Source: Cymbomonas tetramitiformis (taxonomy: Eukaryota > Chlorophyta > Pyramimonadophyceae > Pyramimonadales > Pyramimonadaceae). Taken from it: a DNA stretch of 64,000 nt. Within the stretch, counting starts at the first letter, position 1; each line of letters begins with the position of its first letter. The position numbers and the translations under genes were made by a program. Location: contig LGRX02028972.1 in the NCBI GenBank assembly GCA_001247695.2, positions 1 to 64,000 of the forward strand. The letters run 5' to 3'. The notes under the pieces were generated by a model that saw nothing but the letters and a program-made list of their open reading frames with translations, was not told where the DNA came from and did no database searches. This document shows positions 36,050 to 47,930 of the stretch, in pieces.

Positions 36050-39000
36050 GTGCCTGCCGTGCGGCTGCAACGGAACTATCGTGCTCACGGTGGTGAACTC
36101 CGCCTTCGTGGACCTGATGGAGCTCCAGTTTGAGTCCGTCGCACGGTGTGGACTTCCCATCACCCTCCCGGCACAGATCCCACCCACAGTGCACCGATCC
36201 GCTTCACAGAGGTCTAAGAGAATCCGCGCGAACTGCATCTGCCACGTGGCACGCAGCCACAGGGCACCGATCTGCTTCACAGAGGTCTAAGGGAATCCGC
36301 GCGAACTGCATCTGCCACGTGGCACGCAGCCACAGGGCACCGATCCGCTTCACAGAGGTCTAAGGGAATCCGCGCGAACTGCATCTGCCACGTGGCACGC
36401 AGCCACATTCTCATCGCCATCTCTGCGAGTTTTCATCCCTTGCTGCATTTATACAGCTCATGTTTGCCAAAGACAGCTAAGCCCAGTGCTATTGACAAGC
36501 TGGTGACCACATTTGGCAAAGGTGTATCTCCGGCTCCGGGCGCTAAGCATGTCACACTGATGACACTTGGCAAAGGTGTATCTCCGGCTCCGGGCGCTAA
36601 GCATGTCACACTGATGACACTTGGCAAAGGTGTATCTCCGGCTCCGGGCGCTAAGCATGTCACACTGATGACACTTGGCAAAGGTGTATCTCCGGCTCCG
36701 GGCGCTAAGCATGTCACACTGATGACACTTGGCAAAGGTGTATCTCCGGCTCCGGGCGCTAAGCATGTCACACCGACGTGTTTGACGAAGGAGACTATCT
36801 CGAGCTGTGACGCGTTTGCCACCTATATGCCACCTGTCCTATGCGCACTTGCCGCCGAGTGGCCGTGCCTGCCGCTTCCGGCTCGAGAATGCGCTCGCTG
36901 CTGCGTGAAGCAGTGCAGCATGTGCGTGCTTTATAGAGTGTCAGTTGCCAGACAACTCAGGTGGGCGCTGGTACCGTGTCTTGCTGCGGCAGGTTTGCTC
37001 CACGGCTGTTGAACATGTGGGTCGTGGTAGCTCTGGACGAGGCAGCCTTTGAGGCGTGCAAAAGGCAAGCGCTCCTCCCGCCTTCCTTCCATCGCGGTGC
37101 CGACATAACACATCAAGTTACAGCCTCGTGGAGGGCGTGCATGTGTATCTCCTCGCACTTACGCCCCCAATAGAGGGAATCAAGAGAGCCGTCAGATGCT
37201 CGTGCGCGCTCGGCCAAACCGTATGAGAGCCATCAGATGCGCGTGTGCGCTCGGCCAAACCGTATGAGAACTGTCAGATGCTCGTGTGTGCTCGGCCAAA
37301 CCGTGTGAGAGCCGTCAGGTGCTTGTGCGCGCCGGCCAAACGGTATGAGGCCATCAGATGCTCGTGTGCGCTCGGCCAAACCGTGTGAGAGCCGTCAGAT
37401 GCTCGTATTGCTCGGCCAAACCATGTGAGAGCCGTTAGTGCTCGTGTGCGCTTGGCCAAACCGTGTGAGACCGTCAGATGCCGGTATGCGCTCGGCCAAA
37501 CGTAAGAACCGTCAGATGCTCGTGTGCGCTCGGCCAAACCGTGTGAGAACCATCAGATGCTCGTGTGCGCTCGGCCAAACGCTGTCAGAGCATTGGCTGT
37601 GCGAGCCCTGAGTTGATGTATCTGGCGAACGAGTTGCTCTGGCAAACGATTTTCGCCTATGGGCTGCGCCTCGGCGTTCATGTGCCAAGGATGCGCGACT
37701 CCCCTTTATGCTCCGCTTCTGGCATATTTTGCTGCGCCTATAGCATGCGCCACTCTCGGGAATCCAAGCCACAGCAGAGGAGCTGAATTCTCCCTCTGTG
37801 CCGTTGAAGCGGCCGATGTGGGGAGGCAACAGGGGGATCGATGTGGGGAGGCAACAGGGGATCGTGTGGGGAGGCAATAGGGGGATCATGTGGGGAGGCA
37901 ACAGGGGATCGATGTGGGAGGCAACAGGGGGATCGATGTGGGAGGCAACAGGGGATCGATGTGGGGAGGCAACAGGGGGATCGATGTGGGGAGAGCAACA
38001 GGGGGATCAGATGTGGGAGGGCAACAGGGGATCGATGTGGGGAGGCAACAGGGGGATCGATGTGGGGAGGCAACAGGGGGATTGGTGTTGCGCGGGTGCC
38101 CCTGACGGGCGCGTGGAGGCTCGTGTAGGATGTGGCGTCACTGTGCTCTCGACGAGGCGTTCTCTGCGGCGCCCGACATGTCCCAGGGCCACACCTACAG
38201 CGACGCGCGCCTCGAGGGGGACGCGCGCGCCCAGCGGCTGAGCAAGCTGGAGGTGCATCTACCAAACGTCCTACCCTCCCAAAACAGACCCTATCGCCTG
38301 CTCCACCTCCGGCAGCTCCAGCGACTGGGCAGGGTCTAAGTAAACCCCCTCTGAGTCTGACTGAATTGCGACTCTTGGCAGCTCGGACGGAAGGACGGTG
38401 CAGCCGGTGTGGCGCCGGGTCTTGAGCTTTAGGAGCCTGGGGAACGCCGTGTTGTGATGTAGGGCGAGGCAGTGAGTGCCTCGGGGGGGAGGAGGTTGCT
38501 CCCGCCGGAAGCAGTAGCACCCGCATCTGCTGGCGGAGGGTGGAGCTGGTGTCGCTGGCGGTGCGCATGGGCTTCGACGTGATGTTCGCGGACGTGGATG
38601 TCGTGTTCCTGCGCGATCCACGGTGCGGTTTCGCAGCCGATACACCTCCCATCTCTCTCATCTTGTCATCGCGACGGCGGAGCATCGAATGCATTTTAGC
38701 TGCGAGGGCCAGGCGAGGGTCATGGCTGGAGGGCCGGGCGAGGGTCATGGCTGGAGGGCCGGGCGAGGGTCATGGCTGGAGAGCCAGGCGAGCGCCATGG
38801 CTGGAGGGCCGGGCGAGGGTCATGGCTGGAGGCCAGGCGAGCGTCATGGCTGGAGGGCCGGGCGACGTCATGGCTGGAGGCCGGGCGGCGTCATGGCTGG
38901 AGGGCCGGGCGAAGTCATGGCTGGAGGGCCGACGCGTCATGGCTGGAGGGATGGCTGGAGGCCGGGCGAGGCTGGAGGCCGGGCGAGCCATGGCTGAGGC

Positions 39001-39969
39001 GGCGTCATGGCTGGGGGCGGGTGGCGTCATGGCTGGAGGGCGAGGCGGCATGGCTGAGTCATGGCTGGAGCCGATGTGGAGCTGATGGCTGCCGGGCGAG
39101 CGTCATGGCTGGAGGCCGGCGAGCCATGGAGGGGGCCGGGTGAGCGTCATGGCTGGAGGGCCGGGCGAGCGTGGCTGGAGTGGCTGGAGGCTGGAGGCCG
39201 GGCGAGGCCGTCATGGGGGGCCGGGTGTGGCGGAGGCCAAGCGGCGTCTGTGGAGGGCTCATGACTGAGGGCCGGGCGTCATGGCTGGAGGGCCAGGCGA
39301 GGGTCCGAGGAAGGCGGCCGGCGTCATGGCTGGAGGGCCGGGCGAGCGTCATGGCTAGGAGGAGCCAGGCGAGGGTCATGGCTGGAGGCCCGAGCGGCAC
39401 ATGGCTGGAGGGCCGGGCGAGCGTCATGGCTGGGGGGCCGGGCGAGCGTCATGGCTGGAGGGCCGGGTGAGCGTCATGGCTGGAGGGCCAGGCGAGCGTC
39501 ATGACTGGAGTAGCGGGACCACTCCAGGTCCTGCTTGTGCACCGACGTGGCAAGTGTCTGAGAGAGAGCTGGGACCACTCCAGGCCCTACCTGCGCACCG
39601 ACGTGGATCTGCAGTTTGGACCAAACTCCAAGGGATTCGAGCGCACGTCGGAGGCGGCCTACCAAGTGTTTCCGGGAACCCTCAACGCCGGTTTCTACCA
39701 CATTCGCGCCACCCGAGCCTCCCTGCTTTTCCTCATGGCCTGGCTGGAGGAAGGTGCCGCCGCTTTCATCCACCCTCTCCCGCTTGCTGCTTGCCAAGAC
39801 CCCCACATCACCTGGATAGAGGTCACCGTGATGAGGGATTATCTTATCAGATGTGAGCACGGAGCCTGCGGGTGGTGCACCCAGTTGCCGTCGGACGCAC
39901 CAGTCAGGGAATGGCAGTGTGGCGCTCATGACTGCGTGGTGCCGATTATCACCCTCGGGTGCCCTGCAG
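36050..39969 (+). CDS. Putative nucleotide-diphospho-sugar transferase A (multi-exon)
   Basis: Exons recognised: 36050-36145 (GTIVLTVVNSAFVDLMELQF), 36993-37096 (RLLNMWVVVALDEAAFEACK), about 38140-38252 (YSDARLEGDARAQRLSKLE), about 38514-38622 (VELVSLAVRMGFDVMFADVD then VVFLRDPR) and 39584-39969 (YLRTDVDLQFGPNSKGFE, then LNAGFYHIRATRASLLF). The order matches PF03407-type glycosyltransferases: strand one, ALDE box, the DxD-type DVD metal/sugar-nucleotide motif followed by LRDP, then DLQ and the N-x-G-F-Y box. GT-AG joints 36145/36993 and 38622/39584 keep frame (both phase 2). Such enzymes usually add sugars to cell-wall or secreted glycans in the Golgi; that role is inferred. Start and C-terminal end are not defined. 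Introns hold five different minisatellites. Confidence 0.62.
36191..36406. repeat. 73-bp minisatellite, 3 copies (intron)
   Basis: Unit starting GCACCGATCCGCTTCACAGA, with an exact 73-bp period, in the first intron of glycosyltransferase A. Confidence 0.92.
36513..36772. repeat. 54-bp minisatellite, 5 copies (intron)
   Basis: Near-perfect 54-bp units starting TTGGCAAAGGTGTATCTCCG. The period is a multiple of three, so an 18-residue peptide repeat appears in frame, but the array lies within an intron. Confidence 0.92.
37186..37583. repeat. About 39-bp minisatellite, about 10 copies (intron)
   Basis: Units of GAGAGCCGTCAGATGCTCGT followed by GTGCGCTCGGCCAAACCGT, with indels, between the second and third recognised exons. 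Confidence 0.9.
37814..38084. repeat. 25-26-bp minisatellite, about 11 copies (intron)
   Basis: Units GATCGATGTGGGGAGGCAAC plus AGGGG, with one-base length changes, just before the third recognised exon. Confidence 0.9.
38711..39500. repeat. 25-bp minisatellite, about 30 copies (intron)
   Basis: Units GTCATGGCTGGAGGGCCGGG plus CGAGC fill most of the 961-nt intron 38623-39583 between the DVD exon and the DLQ exon. Copies vary in length, giving scrambled frames. Confidence 0.92.
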
Positions 39970-40106
39970 GTGTTCCTGGTGCGAGCGTCATTTGCACGGG
40001 GGCGTCAGAGTAGCATGCCCGTCGGCACTGCGGCGCCACAGGATCTCGGCCGTGCCACCGCGGATCCCGCAGGATGCCTCCTCAGGGCCTCCATTCTATG
40101 AAGTGG

Positions 40107-40126
40107 TGTAGTAGTAGTAGTAGTAG
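40107..40126. repeat. (TAG)n microsatellite
   Basis: Six to seven TAG units downstream of glycosyltransferase A. Confidence 0.85.
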
Positions 40127-40559
40127 TCACGCCAGGGAAAACACGGCGGGGAATTTTCACATATTTTTCCATATATATTTCCCTCCACCACACGATTGTT
40201 TTGAAAGTTTTTATAGTTCAATTCTTTGTAGGTTTTGAAAGGCACAGCATGCCATTTAAGGACAAGATTGGCCGCAATGTAGAATGTTTGATAATATTTG
40301 GAAATGCTTGCGCGAGCGATATCCCAGCTGATCGTTTGACTGTGTCGTACAAATGATCGAACGGTGCTTTATGGCGAATCTGCGCAAACATTTCCAAACG
40401 TCTCCAAACATTGCGGTCAATATTGTCCTGGAGTGTCATAACAGCATGCCACGGCACGGAGTGTGACCTTGGCGAGTGTCGCCAAGGGAGATTGGCGGAG
40501 GGGGGGAGGTTGGCATGCAACGCGACGGCTGTGATGGGCTCTAACGCTGGAGGTTGCCC

Positions 40560-40627
40560 GTGGCGCAGGGCGCGTGCATCTCCACGAGGCCGACGATATC
40601 TACTTCCATGAAGGCATGGGGACTGGT
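40560..40627 (+). other. Exon-like fragment
   Basis: After an AG at 40568-40569, a plus frame reads GRVHLHEADDIYFHEGMG. It is preceded by a pyrimidine-poor but plausible acceptor and could be a late exon of glycosyltransferase A. No partner was found. Confidence 0.3.
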
Positions 40628-40771
40628 GCAACTCAAACTCCCTCCCTGCGCGCCCCCCTGCCGAAAGCTCAGGGCTCACCCCCTACTGGGAGCCTGGCGC
40701 AACTCAACCTCCCTCCCTGCGTGCCCCCCTGCCGAAAGCTCAGGGCTCACCCCCTCCTGGGAGCCTGGCGC
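40628..40771. repeat. 71-bp tandem duplication
   Basis: GCAACTCAAACTCCCTCCCT... repeats once after 71 bp with a few differences. Confidence 0.88.
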
Positions 40772-42879
40772 AACGCTCTAGTCATTGTATGATCGCCATC
40801 CTATGCGAGCGATCCTATCAAGGTTCCCCTGTTAGTGGCATCCTAGGAATGCCCCCGCGGGCGTTTCTGCGAGGGGAATTTCCTGTAAGGGCACTTCTAC
40901 GGCAGGATTCTTTCGAGGGCTGTCCTATGAGGGATGTTTTATGAAGGCACACCTAAAAGAGCTCAGCTTGACCCAAGCTCTTTTATGAGGATAGACCTGG
41001 GCAAATTACTTACTTACTTCCTTAATCAAGTCAATCAAAACGCCGTTGTGATTGGTGCATGTATGTACGTGAAGTGTACGTCACGATATGCCACGTCATT
41101 CATCACTCAGATGAGCGAAGCAAAAAAAGGAATCGGAAAACGAAATATAGAACCGACGCGGCCGCGATGCGTGCGACGTCTCATCGTATAAAACGCAAAC
41201 AAATTGTCATCGTCGAACTTGTCGCGAGTCTGGATAGTGTCATCGTAAACGAATCGTCATTGTCAATCTGGCATGCATGTTTGCATGACGACTTACATGA
41301 CCAACACGATTGATGACGGCCTAGTGCGGAGATCTTGAGATCGACAATGCTAGTATTCTCATAAGGGCAGACCTGTGAGGGGGGTTCCTGTGGCAAGCGA
41401 TCAGAGCCGCAGGTCTATGCTCTACGATTCGGGTGCAGCCTAAGGCTGTGTCTGGACGGATTCCACAACTTCTGGTTTTTTCGCACGGTCTGCGGAGTGT
41501 TTTTTTTTTTCTCCCTGGCGCAGTCCTTACACGTGCTACCCCATGGTTTCAGCTCAAGCTGCCTCGCTGCCTCCGCGCTTCTGGAGGTGCAGTGCCTTCG
41601 CCCGCCACTTTCGAGCTGCAGAATGTGCTCAACTGACTGCGCGCTCTGGAGCCGAGGGGTCAGGACTCGTCGAGAGTTAAGCCAAAACCATGTGCTTTGA
41701 TTACACTTTCCATATTTAGAAGGAAATTTCGTTATGTGTTAAATAAGAACATAGTTTTGGCGCAACAGGGGGCAAGACGCCCATTGTCTACCTTGGCGTT
41801 TTTTTTCAAGACACAATAGGCAAAAGGGCCTAAGGTATGCATTTTTTCAGGTGCCTATAGGGGGACGAGTTCTAAGGTAAACTTTTTTGCCCCCCCCCTA
41901 GTGGGGGACCGGAATCTCAGGTGTAGGGGTTTCTACCGTGCCTATACGTCCCCTGTCCCAGTGTTAAGGATCTACGTTAGGAGTCACAGATGTCGGTCCA
42001 GCGCACCAGCCACCAAACATCGGGGCAAGATTTTGGCGATCATGTTTTCATTGGCGATTAATATGAAAAATACTCTTTATATACGAAACGTACGTTGAGC
42101 ACTGTTGTCTTCGCAGATTCTGCTCTTCAAATATATATTGTCGGTATTATCCAGCATTTATATCCGCCGGGCCGCCCTAGAAAATATCAGTTTTGGGCCA
42201 CCTTAGGCAATATAACCCGGGCCGGACCCCCCGTGGGGGGTTTCTAAGAAAAAATGAAAAAAGAAAAATGACTCAATTATTACGTTGAGTGGGGCTGGAT
42301 TAACAGGGGAGCCGGGCCCTTTCCACCTCTCACCCCTATTAAGTTATGTTCTGTACTGCACTGTCATACAAAGCGAGAAACTCGGTCTGCACTCGGTCGG
42401 CTCAACCCCCTACAGAAGCCCTACGGCAAGGACTAGACAGATTTCCGGACCGCTAATTCTTCAAGGCAGGAGCTGTTCGGATGCGGTGTCAGATTACTTT
42501 AAACTGCAGGGGCTCAGCAAACAAGAACAAACTCGCAAGCGGTGTCTAAGAGGCGCTGTGGGATCCTAAGCAGTCTGCTTATCATTCGATCGAGTTCTTA
42601 GGATTTGGGAAAGCCGTAGTCCCGTGGTCCCACCGGTCCTCTGGACCACTCACCACGTAGTACAACAGAGATGTAACCGCTGGGAAAAACCTGTATAGGA
42701 AAAAGCGGTTGTGATCGTGCGTTGGCACCCACTATTTGCTCGATCGACGTATTTGTCTGCAGCTTCGGAGGGCAGTAGAGAACTACAGCGATACATTCCA
42801 CTCACGATGCTCCAAACGTATCGATCATACAAAAAGGGGGTGTCTGATTTTAGCGTCTCCGCTGTAGTCCAACTGTCAA
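40772..42879. other. No supported gene
   Basis: Mixed sequence with poly(T) runs near 41500 and 41810 and poly(C) near 41887. Open frames under 95 codons have no recognisable features. Confidence 0.45.
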
Positions 42880-43641
42880 TTATCTGCCATCGACCTTTAG
42901 CAAAACTCTCCCCTCAGGGCTGAGAGAGTTCGAACGCTCGTGCGATGCTGCTGGTGGCGAACCTACAGCCGGTTGTGATTCAGAGCGTTTGCGACAGTCT
43001 GCGCGATTACAGGTGATTGATCTTCGAACCTTTGGCTCTTTGCGCTTCCCCTTGTCACCTGAACTAGACTTCGCTCGCTTGTGCCCTGTTGATGGAGGCG
43101 GGTCAGTACGTCGGATTAAGTCTTCCGCTGGTGTTGGCGTCTGTGGATTGGCCGATTCAACAGTAGAGCTTCTTGTGACGATGGGTTTGACTATTATATC
43201 CGAGGTAGGGGGCTTGCGTCCCTTCAAAGATTCTTCGTGCAGTGACTGATGTTTTCGCTCTGGGAGGGGAACTGTTGGCTTTGTTGGCTCACTTTTTTCA
43301 GTCTTCCTTCTGTCACTGCGAGATGCACGAAGTATTTTCCTACGAAGGGTTTTTGAACTTGGTCCCTCGCTCCAGGCACTGTTACCTGTGCGATGCTTGT
43401 GCGCACTCGCACCCTCAGATTTCTCGCTTTTCGCTTGGGAGATTAGGGCACGTTCTGCTGTGGTCACCGCCTCTTTCGACTTGGCGCCCACTAGTGAAAT
43501 AGCTGCGAGCAAATTTTTGGACACTACTTGCGAGTCTGTGAGATGCAAAAGAGCTGTTGAGCCTACGTCTTCCATCTGGAGAGTGGCAAAGTCGCTTTTC
43601 ACTAGTTTCAACAAGTATAAGGCAGCAGATGCGCAGCTCAT
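42880..43641 (-). CDS. Hypothetical basic Ser/Lys-rich protein, 253 aa
   Basis: The frame starts at the ATG at 43641, with a TGA in frame two codons upstream. Residues 1 to about 70 are ordinary helical protein (FATLQMEDVGSTALLHL, VSKNLLAAISLVGAKSKEAV). From about 70 the chain becomes Lys/Arg/Ser/Pro-rich and disordered, with runs such as KRAKSSSGDKGKRKEPKVRR that resemble nuclear-localisation clusters. I recognise no domain. It may be one exon of a longer gene. A nuclear or chromatin role is only a guess from composition. Confidence 0.45.
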   Translation of the reverse strand: MSCASAALYLLKLVKSDFATLQMEDVGSTALLHLTDSQVVSKNLLAAISLVGAKSKEAVTTAERALISQAKSEKSEGASAHKHRTGNSAWSEGPSSKTLRRKILRASRSDRRKTEKSEPTKPTVPLPERKHQSLHEESLKGRKPPTSDIIVKPIVTRSSTVESANPQTPTPAEDLIRRTDPPPSTGHKRAKSSSGDKGKRKEPKVRRSITCNRADCRKRSESQPAVGSPPAASHERSNSLSPEGRVLLKVDGR

Positions 43642-44280
43642 GACTTGTCAAAGATTTATCTCAACACTTGCAAGTAGAGGCGCAGATGTCTGTTTTTCCG
43701 ACCAGATTTTCCCATACCGCGTCCCTGCTCGTCTCGTAAATTGCGTATCAAGAATACACCAATAAAAACAACAAAAAAACTGTAAGAACGAAAAAACATC
43801 GCCACTCAGTATCATAAAATTATCGCAATAAATTACCATATGGCGGCTGAAATATTTCCGGGAGGTGCGAACGCTGACCGGTTGTCGATTCTAAGTATGG
43901 CCTTGAGAGTCTGGACGCATACCGAAAAAATAAAATTTTATCCCTGGGTCTCTAAGGTAACCATTTGCGAACGACCAGTGGCCCCCACTGATTGACCCCC
44001 GGGTCTTTTCCCCCCCTTGGCGCAACACTGGAGGGGTCTTCACCCCTCCCCGGAGCCTTGCTTGTCAACTCTCCTGCATTGTTGCAGCTTTCCTTGGATC
44101 AAGCCCAGCGGGGATTGGCGGAGGTGAGTCTTGCAAGGCTGATTAGGCAAGGGGAGGGAGGGCAGGGGTGGCGGGGTCATGGGTCGCGAGTCAAAAGAGG
44201 GCATGGGGGAGAGCAGGGCGGCAGGGGGTAAGGGTTGCGAGAGGGGAAGGGATCGGGGAGAGCAGGGGCGGCTGGGGAGC
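43642..44280. other. No supported gene
   Basis: Short frames only; the sequence becomes GC-rich toward 44 kb. Confidence 0.45.
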
Positions 44281-44375
44281 TTGCGATTGCCAAGTATAAC
44301 CTGAATTTCTGGTGGCTGGACCCAAAGTACATGCCTGTGGACAAGCACATGTACACCGCCCACTCCAACGTGACA
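44281..44375 (+). other. Exon-like fragment
   Basis: A plus frame reads LAIAKYNLNFWWLDPKYMPV then DKHMYTAHSN, ending at a GT directly before the minisatellite, as seen for exons of the glycosyltransferases. Family not identified. Confidence 0.35.
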
Positions 44376-44379
44376 TGTG

Positions 44380-44893
44380 CAGGTCCGCACTGCCCCCGCT
44401 CCGACGTGACACGTGCAGGTCCGCACTGCCCCGCTGCGACGTGATACGTGCAGGTCCGCACTGCCCCCGCTCCAACGTGGCACGTGCAGGTCCGCACTGC
44501 CCCGCTGCAACGTGACACGTGCAGGTCCGCACTGCCCCGCTGCGACGTGATACGTGCAGGTCCGCACTGCCCCGCTGCGACGTGGCACGTGCAGGTCCGC
44601 ACTGCCCCCGCTCCGACGTGACACGTGCAGGTCCGCACTGCCCCGGCTCCGACGTGACACGTGCAGGTCCGCACTGCCCCGGCTCCGACGTGAGACGCGC
44701 AGGTCCGCACTGCCCCGGCTCGGACGTGAGACGCGCAGGTCCGCACTGCCCCGGCTCGGACGTGACACGTGCAGGTCCGCACTGCCCCGCTCCGGCGTGA
44801 CACGTGCAGGTCCGCACTGCCCCGCTCCGGCGTGACACGTGCAGGTCCGCACTGCCCCGGCTCCGACGTGAGACGCGCAGGTCCGCAATGCCC
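44380..44893. repeat. 35-bp minisatellite, about 15 copies
   Basis: Units GCAGGTCCGCACTGCCCCGC plus TCCGACGTGACACGT. Each unit contains potential GT and AG dinucleotides. It very likely lies in an intron between the exon-like fragments at 44281 and 45095. Confidence 0.92.
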
Positions 44894-45079
44894 CGCTCTT
44901 TTTTACAACGCTCTGCAGCAGCACATCCGTCGTCGGTGTAAAGAACTGCGAAAGAAGAAATATCCCACTGTCATACCTCGGGAGCGCAAGGGCCCACTGT
45001 CATGCCTCCTGGCGCCGGATTGGTGGGTGGGATGGGGGAGGGTTGTGGGGACGTTCGGCAGCTATTGTGCACGCCGCGC

Positions 45080-45285
45080 CTGGGTCTGAGCACGTCTCTA
45101 AGGCGGACTTCATGCAAGAGGCGATTGGCATGAAGTTCAACTCCTCGCACTGGGACGACCCGATGTGCGCTCCGCAGGAGTTCTTCTGGGCCGGCACTGG
45201 CCCGGGTGCGCCCCTGGGCCCGCCCCCGTCCGTGCTGGGAGAACCCCTCTGGCCACTGGATGCCTCTCTTGTGGTGATCACTTGA
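45080..45285 (+). other. Exon-like fragment
   Basis: A plus frame reads EHVSKADFMQEAIGMKFNSS and HWDDPMCAPQEFFWAGTG. Protein-like composition and AG/GT sites nearby suggest an exon, but no family match or partner is certain. Confidence 0.35.
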
Positions 45286-46399
45286 TGGCGCCCCTGCAGA
45301 GCTATGCTGAGATGTCCTCCACCCCCCCTCCTCACTTTCGATGGCGCCCTGCGGATCCCTGCGGAGCTAAGCTGAGATGTGCCTCGCCCCGCCCCCCTCA
45401 CTTGATGCCCATCGGTTCTCTACTTCAGATGGCAACGGCACCGCAAAGCAAGTCGCATTGGAGGCGCCCGCGCGGCCCGGAGTGCACTGCTTCCCAACCT
45501 CACGCGACTGCCCGGCCAGCAACAACACGCTGCGTGGCAATGGACTGATCAGACAGTGCGCCCCCTCCTTTTCACCCCTCCTTTCATCCCTCGTCACCGC
45601 TCGGCTTCCCATGGCCGGCCCATCAGCGCCCTTAGTCCTACCTCCCCCCGCTTCTTGCGAGGCAACATGGACAACACTTGCTCAGCGCACCAACGCTGCC
45701 GTTGCAAAGTGAGCTAAACCGATTCCGCGTTCCCTGTTCCCCACCGCTCTTTTGACATCATCACATAGCCACGCGCTCCCGATGGCACGCGTTCAGATGA
45801 CCCGGCGCTTGGCATCCGTCCGGGCTGCGGAAACATTTGTTGTTATGCGCATCTCGTCTGCGCCACACACAAAAGGAAATGAGGGCTGGCCTGTTCGGAA
45901 TCCTCTCCTTTACGTGGCTGCATGTCCGGCGTCCGAGGTAACCGACAACGACTGTCCCATCGAGCCGGCGCTTGCCTCTCGCCTGCCGCGCAAGGCGCGT
46001 GCGCTTAACTTATTCAGTTTTAGAAGTACTTGGGTTCCGCCGGCTCCCGGTTTAGACCCTTCCAGGGTAGCCCCAATGGCGTGCTAGCCTGGCCCGTACT
46101 CGCCGACCTTGTTGCTCGCGCGCCGCTGCTATGAGTCCAGAGGGCTTCGATCCGCTGCAAGGCTCCTGGCGGCTGCATGCCCTCCATTGCAACGGCGAAG
46201 CGTGGCCAATCGCCCGCACCCTCCCTCGCACCGTCCTTCGCAGCAGGAGGCGCCAAGGGTGAGTTATGCAAAGACTTTTGAAGATCCTTGTAGGATGAGG
46301 TGGCACGGCCTCGGCACCATCCTTGGAGCTCGGGGTCGCTTCCCATGTGGAGTCTTGGTGGAGCAGCGGGCTCTCACGATTGGCCGAGAGGTGATGGCG
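45286..46399. other. No defined gene
   Basis: GC-rich sequence upstream of glycosyltransferase B. It probably holds introns or upstream exons of that gene, but none can be defined. Confidence 0.4.
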
Positions 46400-47930
46400 A
46401 TAGGATGTTTGACGGCGTGGCCAACTATGATCCGGGAGAGGGGAGCTTGATCCTGTCACTGTTTCACATGGCCGAGCGCGCTTTCTTCGACGAGTGGACG
46501 AAGGACATGCAGACGTCCTTGAAGAATCTACGGCCGTGGTGGGTTGTAGTCACCACGGACCCGGAGGCCCAATCGTACTGCCTCGCCGCATACCCGCACT
46601 GCGTTTTGGACACCGCGAAGGTGCTTTGCCCTAATCCCTGCTGTCCTCAGGTTGAAATGCGCCTTCGTCTCTCTTCCCTGATCACGAAGCACCTCCCCCC
46701 TCCCCCCTTCCAATGCCCAATCCCTGGGTCATGAAACGCCTGGTTGGGATCCCTCCCATGCATTAGCCCATGCATCCTTGTGACGCCATATGACTCTAAT
46801 TATCCCTGTCACATTCTTGATTGATTTCCCCGGTTGGATCTCAAGCCGCTGCGCCGCGTGCCCAGCCAGGCCAAGAGGGGTCTTGATGCGCAGGCGCCTT
46901 GCATGCATTTGCCCGTGTCTCGGTGGGTGATGGCACCGTTTATTAAAAACGCCTGGTTGGCGTACTTCCGCACTTCCGGCGAGTAGGATTGACCACGATG
47001 TATGCTCTACAAACCCGCTGTGGCTGTGGCGGGTACAGATGCGGCCGGCATGGAAGACAGCCCGGCAAGAAGGACAGAACCTCAGCGGGGGGGTATGGGC
47101 TGACAAGGGGTGGGAGCGGGGCACGGCAAGGAGGGACGAAGGGCGTCATAAGGCCTTAGGGGCTGAAGTGTGGCTAAGCGGGGGTTCACATCTCAGGTCA
47201 AGTACGGGCAAGTGTACGGCTCGGCTCTGCGAACGATGCTGCAATGGCGGCTTGTGGAGCTGATGTACATCGCCATCAAAATGGAAATCACAGTTACGGC
47301 GTCCGACTTCCGCATCAAATGGTTTCAGGACGCCAGGTGGCGCCCAGGGATCCCCCCTCCTAGGGGACCAGCGATCGCCCTCGGCTTTGCCGGCACCGTC
47401 ACATGTATCCGAATTCGGGGATGACTGCCAGGCAGGTATAGAGTGTGAGAGATAGAGAGGGTGCATGAGAGGGAAGGGTGGAGAGGCTTTGTGCTTGACT
47501 TCCCTCAACGGCCTTCTGCTCGGCGCTAGTCCCGCTGCGGGTCTGCTCTCCCCTGCGCGCGCCGCCGAGCATCTGCTCGATGTCATCCCAGGTGCCTTCT
47601 GCCAGCTGCCCAGTGCGGATTGGAGCAGGCTTGTCACGTGTGAACATGGAGGGACATGGAGGGTCTGCGCTCCTCCTCGTGTGTCCATGCTGACCGCTGC
47701 CTCATCCGTGGACGCTGCGCACCCGCTGCCTCATCCGCGGACGCTGGGTACCCACTGCTCCCTGACAGCTGCAAGGCGACGCTGAGTCAGCAACGAGCGG
47801 TTGGTCGCGTCGGCAGGGAGTACCTGGATCAGGATGTCGACGTGCAGCTCGCGATCACCGGGTCTGAGCGAGAGCTGAGTTGCAACCGTACGAACTATCA
47901 GTGTTCGCAAGGGCGCCCCTGCTCCTTCAA
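46400..47930 (+). CDS. Putative nucleotide-diphospho-sugar transferase B (partial, multi-exon)
   Basis: The first recognised exon ends at 46620 (GSLILSLFHMAERAFFDEWT, then RPWWVVVTTDPEAQSYC). The next, 47197-47336, reads WRLVELMYIAIKMEITVTAS then DFRIKWFQDAR. The third begins at 47817 (EYLDQDVDVQLAITGSERE). GT-AG joints 46620/47197 (phase 0) and 47336/47817 (phase 2) keep frame. The exons align in order with glycosyltransferase A, and the last intron sits at the same codon and phase as the 38623-39583 intron of A, so the two are paralogues. In B the DVD motif of A is replaced by ASDFR, so metal or sugar-nucleotide binding may be changed or lost. 5' and 3' ends are not defined. Confidence 0.6.

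Noticed and set aside
38711..39500. Regular 25-bp repeats as a possible CRISPR array
   Set aside because: There are no unique spacers of constant length and no cas genes; units abut directly. The host is eukaryotic. The same holds for every other minisatellite here.
42921..42945. GAGTTCGAACGCTC as a tRNA T arm
   Set aside because: No matching acceptor, D or anticodon arms were found on either side or in permuted order.
44040..44924. Minus-strand 200-290-codon frames rich in Cys/His
   Set aside because: Artefact of the 35-bp minisatellite; all frames stay open in several registers.
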